Of a DNA stretch of 37,511 nucleotides, positions 13,647 through 20,952 are shown one piece after another; position 1 is the stretch's first letter; each line of letters begins with the position of its first letter. The translations under genes were made by a program, and so were the position numbers. The stretch is from an uncultured Succinivibrio sp. (GTDB lineage: Bacteria > Pseudomonadota > Gammaproteobacteria > Enterobacterales > Succinivibrionaceae): positions 1 through 37,511 of the forward strand of contig CAAGLL010000001.1 of assembly GCA_900770725.1 (NCBI GenBank), in the 5' to 3' direction. Under the pieces are notes generated by a model. It saw only the letters and a list, made by a program, of their open reading frames with translations, was not told the origin of the DNA and searched no databases.

Positions 13647-14645
13647 TTATTCGGGGCGGCCGGCCTTCTGCCTGGTCGATTTTGATCCATCCCAGCTCTC
13701 GAAGAACTTGAAGAAGTCGCCTTCGGGCTTCAAGACCATGACGTCGCGGCCGGTGGTCATCGAGTTGCGGTAGGCGTCCATCGAGCGCAGGAACTCGAAG
13801 AGCTCGGGGTTGCGCCCGTAGGTGTCCGCGTAGATCTTCACGGCCTCGGCGTCGCCGTCGCCGCGCAGCGCGCGGGCGGCCTTCTCGGCCTCGGCGATCT
13901 TGACGGTGACCTCGCGGTCGGCCTGCGCGCGGATGGCCTCGGCGTCCTTGCGGCCCTGCGAGCGGTGGAGCTTGGCCACCGCGTCACGCTCGGCGCGCAT
14001 GCGCTGGTAGATGGAGTTGGAGACCTCGGGAGGCAGGTTTATCTGCTTGATGCGCACATCGACGATGCGCACGCCCAGGTCGCGCGCGGACGATCCGATG
14101 TCGCGCAGCGCGTTCTGCATGACCTCGTCGCGCTTGCTGGCCATGCTGCCGCCCTCGTCGTCCGAGCTCTGGCTGTCAAACTCGTCCTCGGCGCGATCGG
14201 AGTTCTTGCCCGACACGATCTCCTGGATGGTGAGGCGGCCGATCTGGCTGCGCAGCGAGTTGTTGATCTTGCGGGAGAGCAGATCCTCGGCCTGCATGCG
14301 GTTGCCGCCTGCGGTGGTGAGGTAGTAGGTCGCCGCGTCCTCGATCTGCCACTTCACGTAGGAGTCGATGATCACGTCCTTCTTCTCGGAGGTGACGAAG
14401 CGGTTGGCGCTCTGGTCGATGGTCTGGATGCGCGCGTCGAGGATCTTCACCTTGTCGATCATCGGGATCTTGAAGTGCAGCCCCGGCTGCTTGATGTCGA
14501 GCTTGGAGTCCGCGCCGCGGATGACCTTGCCGAAGCGGGTCACGATGCCCACCTGGCCCTCGGTCACCACGTACAGCGAGCTGAAGCCCAGGAAGCCTAA
14601 CACTATGGCCAGTGCCAGGATGATGTTGAGCCCTGCGTTCTTCAC
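13647..14645 (-). CDS. hflC: FtsH protease modulator HflC
   Basis: 332-residue SPFH/prohibitin-domain protein that forms, with HflK, the large periplasm-facing cage around the membrane protease FtsH. One N-terminal transmembrane helix (about 5-27) is followed by VTEGQVGIVTRFGKVIRG, the band-7 repeat domain, and a long helix rich in Ala, Glu and Arg (about 215-275, including RAQADREVTVKIAEAEKAARALRG split in two turns). The start is GTG at 14645, two bases after the hflK stop, with GAGGAGGAA six bases upstream. Insertion DSQSSDDEGGSMASKRDEV near 160-178 is longer than I remember in E. coli. Co-translated with hflK. Confidence 0.96.
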   Translation of the reverse strand: MKNAGLNIILALAIVLGFLGFSSLYVVTEGQVGIVTRFGKVIRGADSKLDIKQPGLHFKIPMIDKVKILDARIQTIDQSANRFVTSEKKDVIIDSYVKWQIEDAATYYLTTAGGNRMQAEDLLSRKINNSLRSQIGRLTIQEIVSGKNSDRAEDEFDSQSSDDEGGSMASKRDEVMQNALRDIGSSARDLGVRIVDVRIKQINLPPEVSNSIYQRMRAERDAVAKLHRSQGRKDAEAIRAQADREVTVKIAEAEKAARALRGDGDAEAVKIYADTYGRNPELFEFLRSMDAYRNSMTTGRDVMVLKPEGDFFKFFESWDGSKSTRQKAGRPE

Positions 14646-14647
14646 TT

Positions 14648-15907
14648 TCAGTTCCTCCTCTGGCCGTAGCTGCCGTAGCCGGTGCCGTTGAGCGGCGGAT
14701 AGCCGCGCGAGGCGGCCTGATCAGACTGGCCCTGGCCCTGGCTCTGGTTCTGGGACTGGCTCTCAGAGGCCTTCTTGGCCGCCTCCTCCTTGAGCGCGCG
14801 CGCCGCCTCGTCGGCGCTGGCGCCCGGGGCAGCCTTGCCCTGGGCCTCGGAGGGCAGCGGCAGGTAGATCACGGGCGACGAGCCCTGCGGCGTGTCGAGG
14901 ATCACCTTGCGCGACTTCTCCATCACCTGCTGCAGCGTCTCGAAGTAGATCCTCTGCCTGGTGATGTCAGGGGCCTTCTCGTACTCGGGCAGCACCTTCT
15001 CAAAGCGCGCGACCTCGCCCTGGGCGTTGAGCACCACCTGCGAGCGGTAGGCCTCGGCCTCCTGGCGGATGCGCTGGACCTGGCCGTCGGCCTTGGGCAG
15101 CACCTCGTTGGCGTAGGCCTCGGCCTCGCGCTTGAAGCGCTGCTCGTCCTCCTGGGCCGAGATGGCGTCGTCGAACGCTGCCTTGACCTGGTCAGGGGCG
15201 CGCGCCGGCAGGAAGTTCATATCGACTATCGAGAGCCCGGTGTTGTACGGCTCGATGATCGAGGTCAAAAGCTCCCTGGTGTTCTGGCGCACCATCTCGC
15301 GGCCGGAGGTGAGGATGTCGTCCATCAGGGTGTGGCCCACGACGTAGCGCAGCGCGCTGTCGGTGGCCTCGAGCAGCGTGTGGTCAGGATCGGTGGTGCT
15401 GTAGAGGTACTTGACCGGATCGGAGATGCGGTACTGCACGTCCATCTCGACGATGACCACGTTCTCGTCCTGGGTGAGCATGGTGCCCGAGGACTGCAGC
15501 GCGCGCACCTGCTCGATGTCCACGACGTTCACGGTGTCGATGCCCGGGATCTTCCAGCGCAGTCCCGGATCGGTGACGTCGTAGATCTTGCCAAAGCGCA
15601 GCACCACGCCGCGCTCGGCCTCGCGCACGGTGTAGAAGCCCGAGACGATGATGCCGGCGAGCGCCAGGCCTATGGCCGCGCCGATGATCGAGCCTGAGCG
15701 CCCCTTGCGCCAGTTGCCCGATCCGCCGGACCTGCCCCCGCCCCCGAAGATCTTCTTTAGGATGCTGGCGGCCTGGGAGCCCAGATCATTGCCGCGCGGG
15801 GGGTTGTCGCGCCCCCACGGATCGCGGTTGCCATTGCCGCCATCGTTGCTTCCGCCGCCGCTTCCCGGCGCGTTCCAGCCCATGGTGTCAGATGTGATCT
15901 GCTTCAT
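14648..15907 (-). CDS. hflK: FtsH protease modulator HflK
   Basis: 419-residue partner of HflC. A glycine- and arginine-rich cytoplasmic N-terminus (about 9-70, with GWNAPGSGG resembling E. coli MAWNQPG) precedes a transmembrane helix at about 73-92, then the SPFH domain starting FYTVREAERGVVLRFGKI, a coiled-coil helix and a Gln/Ser-rich C-terminal tail. ATG 15907 and ATG 15883 are both possible; homology of the N-terminus favours 15883, yet neither has a Shine-Dalgarno at normal distance. AGGAG lies upstream of a small hairpin at 15919-15934, which may bring it close to the start when folded. Gap to hflX is 88 bases. Confidence 0.95.
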   Translation of the reverse strand: MKQITSDTMGWNAPGSGGGSNDGGNGNRDPWGRDNPPRGNDLGSQAASILKKIFGGGGRSGGSGNWRKGRSGSIIGAAIGLALAGIIVSGFYTVREAERGVVLRFGKIYDVTDPGLRWKIPGIDTVNVVDIEQVRALQSSGTMLTQDENVVIVEMDVQYRISDPVKYLYSTTDPDHTLLEATDSALRYVVGHTLMDDILTSGREMVRQNTRELLTSIIEPYNTGLSIVDMNFLPARAPDQVKAAFDDAISAQEDEQRFKREAEAYANEVLPKADGQVQRIRQEAEAYRSQVVLNAQGEVARFEKVLPEYEKAPDITRQRIYFETLQQVMEKSRKVILDTPQGSSPVIYLPLPSEAQGKAAPGASADEAARALKEEAAKKASESQSQNQSQGQGQSDQAASRGYPPLNGTGYGSYGQRRN

Positions 15908-15918
15908 TTGGAATGTGC

Positions 15919-15934
15919 GGGGACTGCCGTCCCC
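15919..15934 (-). promoter_or_regulatory. Hairpin between Shine-Dalgarno and hflK start
   Basis: GGGGAC and GTCCCC pair around a four-base loop, 11 bases before ATG 15907, with AGGAG directly upstream of the stem. Folding would shorten the effective distance from ribosome binding site to start codon. The effect on translation is inference. Confidence 0.35.
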
Positions 15935-15995
15935 TCTCCTGACTTGCTTGAATTACAGAAATTCATGTGAAAGGCGCGTGCACCTGCCATATAGG

Positions 15996-17339
15996 CTACT
16001 GCACGCTGTCAAAATCGAACTGCCCGCTGTCCTTCCAGGGGGCCTCTCCCCCGGCAGCTTCCGCAAGCTGCCCGCCGGTCGCGCTGTCGGTGCGCGCCGC
16101 GTCCTCCTTGGAGAGCGACAGCTCAAGCGTGAGCGTGCCGTCATCTGCGACGGACTCGGACTTCACAGCGTCAAGCGCGTACAGCATCGCGCGCAGCCTG
16201 CCGCCCCGCCCCGGGTCTATCTTAACAGCAAAATCGAGCTTTTCCCGCGAGAGCATGCGCCCGCAGGCCTCAAGCAGGCTGTCCAGGCCCTCGCCGGTGC
16301 GCGCGCTCACCCAGACCTTGGGGGCGACGCCCCCGCCGCCCCCGGCGGCCCCGGGGTTCTGCCCCTCCACGAGGTCGCACTTGTTGAAGACCATGATCCT
16401 GGGGACGCCGCCCGCGCCCACCTGCTCGAGCACCTTGTCCACCGACTCGATGTTCTCGTCGCGCCTGGGGTCCGAGGCATCGACCACGTGCAGCAGCAGC
16501 GCCGCACCCGCGGTCTCCTCGAGCGTGCTGTGGAAGGCCGCGATGAGATCGTGCGGCAGGTGGCGGATGAAGCCCACGGTGTCGGCGAACACCGCCCCGC
16601 CGAAGCCTGAGATCTCGACGTTGCGCAGCGTCGGGTCGAGCGTTGCGAACAGCTGGTCTGCGACGTAGACGTGCGCCTGCGTCAGGCGGTTGAAGAGCGT
16701 CGACTTGCCGGCGTTGGTGTAGCCGACGAACGAGACGGTAGGGACGCCGCGCTTTAAGCGCAGCGAGCGGTTCTGGCCGCGGCGGCGGGAGACTGCCTCA
16801 AGCTCTTCCTTGAGCTGGGTGACGCGCTCGCGCAACGCGCGGCGGTCGAGCTCGATCTGGGTCTCGCCCGGGCCGCCCCTCAGGCCGAAGCCGCCCTTCT
16901 GGCGCTCGAGGTGGGTCCAGCCGCGCACCAGGCGGGCCTGCTCGTACTGCAGCCTGGCAAGCTCGACCTGAAGCTTGCCCTCGTAGGTGCGCGCCCGCTG
17001 CGCGAAGATGAGCAGGATGAGCGCGATGCGATCCATCACGCGCGCGCCCACGGCGCGCTCGAGGTTGCGCTCCTGCGCCGGCGAGAGCCTTGAGTTGAAG
17101 ATCACGGTGGAGGCGCCGGTCGCGAGGACTGCGGCCTTGACCTCCTCCACCTTGCCCGTGCCGATGAAATAGGCGGCGTCCGGAACGTCGCGGCTGCAGG
17201 TTATGACCTGCGCCGCCTGCGCGCCGCTAGTCTCGGCCAGGCGTTCAAGTTCGGCCAGATCCTCGCGCGATTCCTCCCGCGGGAGCTCGACATGCACCAG
17301 CACCGAGATCCCGGGGGACTCAGTCAGGGGATCCTGCAT
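15996..17339 (-). CDS. hflX: Ribosome-associated GTPase HflX
   Basis: 447-residue GTPase that splits stalled or hibernating ribosomes. The N-terminal HflX domain runs through FIGTGKVEEVKAAV and DRIALILLIFAQRARTYEGK, followed by the helical linker LERQKGGFGLRGGPGETQ and the G domain with G1 GYTNAGKST, switch ATLDPT, G3 DTVGF, G4 NKCD and G5 SAR. A C-terminal extension ends in a charged tail. ATG 17339 follows the hfq stop by five bases, so hfq and hflX are co-translated. The Gly/Ala-rich GAAGGGGG insertion after NKCD looks like a local GC-rich expansion. Confidence 0.96.
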   Translation of the reverse strand: MQDPLTESPGISVLVHVELPREESREDLAELERLAETSGAQAAQVITCSRDVPDAAYFIGTGKVEEVKAAVLATGASTVIFNSRLSPAQERNLERAVGARVMDRIALILLIFAQRARTYEGKLQVELARLQYEQARLVRGWTHLERQKGGFGLRGGPGETQIELDRRALRERVTQLKEELEAVSRRRGQNRSLRLKRGVPTVSFVGYTNAGKSTLFNRLTQAHVYVADQLFATLDPTLRNVEISGFGGAVFADTVGFIRHLPHDLIAAFHSTLEETAGAALLLHVVDASDPRRDENIESVDKVLEQVGAGGVPRIMVFNKCDLVEGQNPGAAGGGGGVAPKVWVSARTGEGLDSLLEACGRMLSREKLDFAVKIDPGRGGRLRAMLYALDAVKSESVADDGTLTLELSLSKEDAARTDSATGGQLAEAAGGEAPWKDSGQFDFDSVQ

Positions 17340-17344
17340 CTAGG

Positions 17345-17626
17345 TCAGGCTCCGGCCTGGCCCTTTTGTTCCTCTTCCTTTTCCTTGGCCGCGGCCTCTT
17401 CTGGCGCGGGCATGGCGACGCTCACGGCGCGGGCCGGAACGATGGTCGAGATCGCATGCTTGTAGACCATCTGGCTGACCTGGTTCTTGAGCAGGACCAC
17501 GAACTGGTCGAAGGACTCGATCTGGCCCTGGAGCTTGATGCCGTTGACCAGGTAGATCGAAACTTGGATGTGCTCGCGGCGCAGCGCGTTCAAAAAAGGA
17601 TCCTGCAAAGACTGAACTTTTGCCAT
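17345..17626 (-). CDS. hfq: RNA chaperone Hfq
   Basis: 93 residues from ATG 17626 (MAKVQSLQDPFLNALRREH), matching the E. coli start MAKGQSLQDP; an in-frame ATG two codons earlier sits too near the GGGA. The Sm1 motif VSIYLVNGIKLQGQIESFD and the Sm2 motif YKHAISTIVPAR are fully conserved, so the ring and both RNA faces should work. The tail is acidic and Lys/Glu/Gln-rich (EEAAAKEKEEEQKGQ), unlike the E. coli tail. The gene has its own promoter and a 200-base structured leader (see 17714-17815), fitting the known autoregulation of hfq translation. Confidence 0.97.
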   Translation of the reverse strand: MAKVQSLQDPFLNALRREHIQVSIYLVNGIKLQGQIESFDQFVVLLKNQVSQMVYKHAISTIVPARAVSVAMPAPEEAAAKEKEEEQKGQAGA

Positions 17627-17713
17627 TTTCATTCCCGTTAATAGTTATGTTTTTACAAGGCCGCCCAAGCGGGATCCCCGCCGGCCCGGCCATGCGTATC
17701 GGGCTGCGCCACA

Positions 17714-17737
17714 GCCGCGGCGGCGTCCCGCCGCGGC
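17714..17737 (-). promoter_or_regulatory. GC-rich hairpin in the hfq leader
   Basis: A perfect 10-bp stem (17714-17723 with 17728-17737), all G-C pairs, with a four-base loop, about 90 bases before the hfq start. No U-tract follows, so it is not a simple terminator. It is the second structure of the leader. Confidence 0.5.
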
Positions 17738-17741
17738 ATAT

Positions 17742-17815
17742 GCAGGGGATCAAGCATCGCCTGCCATTTGCCTAAAGAAAGGCCGAAGGCCAATCCGGCA
17801 GGCGCGATCCCCTGC
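17742..17815 (-). ncRNA. Nested 74-nt RNA structure in the hfq leader (candidate cis-element or small RNA)
   Basis: Three nested perfect inverted repeats lie on one axis: outer GCAGGGGATC/GATCCCCTGC (17742-17751 with 17806-17815), middle CGCCTGCC/GGCAGGCG (17758-17765 with 17797-17804) and apical GGCC/GGCC around GAA (17781-17791). The strong TATAAT at 17847-17852 would start transcription just upstream, so this is the first thing in the hfq transcript. Known Hfq autoregulation acts in the leader; this structure could be the site. A processed sRNA or a REP-like element is also possible. The pairings are seen, the function is inferred. Confidence 0.45.
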
Positions 17816-17846
17816 TGAGAGCGCTTGTTTTGTCAGAGACAGACTC

Positions 17847-17871
17847 ATTATACATTCAACCGCAAGCGGTT
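17847..17871 (-). promoter_or_regulatory. Promoter of hfq with upstream palindrome
   Basis: Consensus -10 TATAAT on the minus strand (17847-17852). The -35 region is weak (CTACAA with 17-base spacing). The palindrome AACCGCAAGCGGTT (17858-17871) occupies the spacer, so a bound protein could block the promoter. It lies between the miaA stop and the hfq leader. Confidence 0.6.
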
Positions 17872-17887
17872 GTAGACCGCGCCAGCC

Positions 17888-18847
17888 CTAGGATGAAGCG
17901 GCCTCGTCGAGCTTTTGCGCAAGCTCGAGGGCCTTCGCCACCGCCATGGGGTCCGAGGGCCTCGCCACCACGCGCTCGAGGCAGCCATCGGAGGAGAGGC
18001 CGCCGCGCAGCCAGGTCATCTGGTGCTTGGCAAGGCGCGCGGTGGCGATGACCGCCTGCTCGACCATCTGATCGCGCGTGGTCTTGCCATCCAAGTGCTC
18101 CCAGGCCTGGCGGTAGCCCACCGCGCGCATCGAGGGCATCGAGAGGTCGAGATCGCCGCGCGAGCGCAGCGCCGCGACCTCGGAGAGCAGCCCGTCCTCG
18201 AGCATGCGCATGAAGCGCTCCCTGATCCTGACCCGGAGCTCTGCGCGATCCTCGCTTGGCAGCAGCACGATCTCGGCGCGCAGGAACCGGCAGCCCTCGC
18301 CCTTCATGCTGTAGAAGGAGCTCAACGGCTTGCCGGTCATCTCATAGACCTCAAGAGCGCGGGAGATGCGCTGGCGGTCGTTGGGGGCGAGCTTCCCATA
18401 AAGCGGGGGGTCGACCTCCCTGAGCTTGTCGTGCATCGCAGGCCAGCCGATCTCCGCGGCCTCCATTGCGACGCGCTCCCTCACCTTGGGATCGGTCTTA
18501 GGCAGCGGCGAGAGCCCCTCGCACAGCGCCTTGTAGTACATCATGGTGCCGCCGCAGATCACCGGGAGGGCCCCGCGCGCGCAGATCTCAGGCACCAGGC
18601 GCAGGCAGTCTGCGCGGAAGTCCGCGGCGCTGTAGCTTTGCGCAGGGTCGCGGATGTCGATGAGGTGGTGGGGGCAGATGGAGCGCTCCTCCTCTGAGGG
18701 CTTGGCCGTGCCTATGTCCATGCCGCGGTAGACGAGCGCCGAGTCGAGGCTTATGACCTCGATCCTGCGGACCTTGGCAAGCTCGAGGGCCAGCGAGGTC
18801 TTGCCGGTGGCCGTGGGCCCCAGCACCACCAGTGCGCGATCCTTCAT
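17888..18847 (-). CDS. miaA: tRNA dimethylallyltransferase
   Basis: 319 residues. MiaA adds the dimethylallyl group to A37 of tRNAs reading UNN codons. The P-loop GPTATGKTSLALELA (about 9-23), the DSALVYRGMDIGTAKP motif with the general base Asp, HHLIDI, the CGGTMMYYKAL segment and MRAVGYRQAW all fit. ATG 18847 overlaps the mutL stop (ATGA), so it is translationally coupled; the frame is open further upstream inside mutL, but the family start is clear. Confidence 0.96.
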   Translation of the reverse strand: MKDRALVVLGPTATGKTSLALELAKVRRIEVISLDSALVYRGMDIGTAKPSEEERSICPHHLIDIRDPAQSYSAADFRADCLRLVPEICARGALPVICGGTMMYYKALCEGLSPLPKTDPKVRERVAMEAAEIGWPAMHDKLREVDPPLYGKLAPNDRQRISRALEVYEMTGKPLSSFYSMKGEGCRFLRAEIVLLPSEDRAELRVRIRERFMRMLEDGLLSEVAALRSRGDLDLSMPSMRAVGYRQAWEHLDGKTTRDQMVEQAVIATARLAKHQMTWLRGGLSSDGCLERVVARPSDPMAVAKALELAQKLDEAASS

Positions 18848-20952
18848 CTGGGCGCCTCCATCATCTCCATGGCCATCTCCGGGATCTTCGGGTCGGCCGC
18901 CCCGCGGCCCATGATGGCGCGGATGGCATCCTCCGACCCTTCCCTTGAAAGCACCGCCTGGGCCGACGCGGCCCCGCTCCCCAGGCCCGAGGCTGAAGCC
19001 TCGCCCACCGCCCTTGAGAGCTGCTCCGGGCACTCCCCGGAGGCAAGATCCGAGGAGGCTGCGATCACGCTGAAGGCCTTCTGCGAGAACGAGGCGAGAT
19101 CGCACTGGGCAAGCTCGGGCGGCACCGAGAGGATCTCGGCGGCGCTCTTCCTGATCACCGCCTCAAAGCCGCAGCGCTCAAGCGCCGCGGCGTTTTGCTT
19201 GAGCGCCTTGAGCGTCTGCTCGCCGCACCTTATCGAAAACGGCATCGCAAGCTTGTGCCGCTGCACGCTGCCGGCCTTGACGGCGCTTGCAAAGCTGTGC
19301 GCGGCAAGCTCGGCGGCCAGCGCCTTTATCTGCACGAGCAAGTACCTTCCGCCCATCCCGACCAGCGCCACCCCGGGAGCGGGCATGCCCAGCAGCAGCG
19401 GGGCCGACTCGCGGCGCTTTGGTGCCTCCGGGATCGCCGCCTCCTCGGCCTTGGCGCGGCCGCGGATGCGCAGCTCCATCCGCCGCACCCGCTCCCGCGT
19501 CTCGTCCTTCCCATCAAGGGGCGGGAGATCCCCGAGCGCGCGGGGCGAGGAGACAAACGCCCCCTGCCCGTCTGGAAAGTCAGGAAGCGCGCTGGCCGTG
19601 CCCTGCGCCGCCCCTAGCAGCGGGGACTGTGGTTGAGCCGCATGCGCAGGCGCATGCAAGCGGTCACCGCCTTGGGGCCATTGGTCCTTAGGCCTTGCCT
19701 GGCCCTGTGCCGGGGCCTTGGCAGGCCATGGCCTGCCCGTTGCGCCAGAAGGAGTCTCCCTCGCGGCGATGGGTGATCCGCCCTGCAGCGGCGGTCGCGC
19801 ATCCTGCATGGGCGCGGCAGACGGAGCTTTGGCCGGCGCGCCTTGGGTTTCAACTGCTCCCGCGCCTTCGTCCTTTTGGGCCTCAAGGCCGGTCCTGGCA
19901 GCGCTGCCCTCGTCCATGGCGGAGAACAGGCTGCCCTCCTGCCTTGCCTCGCGCGCGGCGCACAGCGCCGAGAACAGCGCCTGCTCGATGAGATCGTGCA
20001 CCGCCGCGGCGTTGTGGAAGCGCACCTCGTCCTTGCGCGGGTGGACGTTGACGTCGACCTCGGAGGGATCGCAGCGCAGATAGAGCACGCAGCGCGGGAG
20101 GGCGCGGCCCGGGGAGAAGCGCGAGCAGGCCTCGCGCACCGCATGCAGCGCCAAGCGATCGGCGATCGGGCGGCCGTTTAAAAAGAGGTAGCACTTCTCG
20201 GCCCCTCCCGCGGCGGCGTCCTGCGGCATCAGGGTGATACCGCCGACCTCAAGCTGGGGATCCTTGCATTCGACCTTGATGGGATCCTCGGAGAACTCGG
20301 CGCCTGCGAGCAGCGCCAGGCGCCGCATACGCGAGGGCTCGTCCGAGGCCGCGCGCGCCTTCTGGAGCAGCTTGCCGTCAGACCAGAGCTCAAAGCCTAT
20401 CGCAGGGTGGGCCATCGCGCAGCGCGTGAAGACGTCGCGGATGCGCGCAAGCTCGGTGCGGTCGGAACGCAGGAAGCGCCTTCTGGCCGGGGTGTTGAAG
20501 AAGAGCTCGCGCACCTCGACCGTGGTCCCCACCCCATGGGGGCAGGGCATGATCGAGGCGTCCATCTCAGGCCCCAGGCAGCTTACGCAAAAGCCGTCAG
20601 GCTCGTCATGGGTGCGCGAGGAGAGCGTGAGCTTTGAGACTGCTGCGATCGAGGCTAGCGCCTCGCCGCGGAAGCCCAGGGTGGTGATGTGCGAGAGATC
20701 CTCCTCGCTTGAGATCTTCGAGGTGGCGTGCGGGGCCAGCGCGAGCGCCAGCTCGCCCTTGGGGATCCCGCACCCGTCGTCGCGCACCCTGATGAGCACG
20801 CGCCCGGCCCCTTCGAGATCGCACCTTATGGACCTCGCCCCGGCGTCCACCGAGTTCTCCAGGAGCTCCTTTACGACCGAGCACTGGCGCTCGACCACCT
20901 CGCCTGCGGCTATCTGGCCTGCCAGGCGCACTGAAAGCCTGCGTATGGTCAT
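18844..20952 (-). CDS. mutL: DNA mismatch repair protein MutL
   Basis: 702 residues. The N-terminal GHKL ATPase shows IAAGEVVERQCSVVKELLEN (motif I, here ELLENSVDAGA rather than the common ELVENSLDAGA), DDGCGI (motif II), ATSKI and LGFRGEALASIA (motif III). A long Ala/Pro/Gln/Gly-rich linker (about 345-470) is followed by the C-terminal dimerisation domain. The endonuclease motif D-Q-H-A-x2-E-x4-E is absent, as in other gammaproteobacteria that use MutH and Dam. The linker is low complexity and probably disordered. ATG 20952 overlaps the amiB stop. It should match MutS-bound mismatches to downstream nicking and helicase steps. Confidence 0.96.
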   Translation of the reverse strand: MTIRRLSVRLAGQIAAGEVVERQCSVVKELLENSVDAGARSIRCDLEGAGRVLIRVRDDGCGIPKGELALALAPHATSKISSEEDLSHITTLGFRGEALASIAAVSKLTLSSRTHDEPDGFCVSCLGPEMDASIMPCPHGVGTTVEVRELFFNTPARRRFLRSDRTELARIRDVFTRCAMAHPAIGFELWSDGKLLQKARAASDEPSRMRRLALLAGAEFSEDPIKVECKDPQLEVGGITLMPQDAAAGGAEKCYLFLNGRPIADRLALHAVREACSRFSPGRALPRCVLYLRCDPSEVDVNVHPRKDEVRFHNAAAVHDLIEQALFSALCAAREARQEGSLFSAMDEGSAARTGLEAQKDEGAGAVETQGAPAKAPSAAPMQDARPPLQGGSPIAARETPSGATGRPWPAKAPAQGQARPKDQWPQGGDRLHAPAHAAQPQSPLLGAAQGTASALPDFPDGQGAFVSSPRALGDLPPLDGKDETRERVRRMELRIRGRAKAEEAAIPEAPKRRESAPLLLGMPAPGVALVGMGGRYLLVQIKALAAELAAHSFASAVKAGSVQRHKLAMPFSIRCGEQTLKALKQNAAALERCGFEAVIRKSAAEILSVPPELAQCDLASFSQKAFSVIAASSDLASGECPEQLSRAVGEASASGLGSGAASAQAVLSREGSEDAIRAIMGRGAADPKIPEMAMEMMEAPR

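Noticed and set aside
18844..20952. Missing MutL endonuclease motif as an anomaly
   Set aside because: MutL of gammaproteobacteria with MutH normally lacks it, so this is ordinary.
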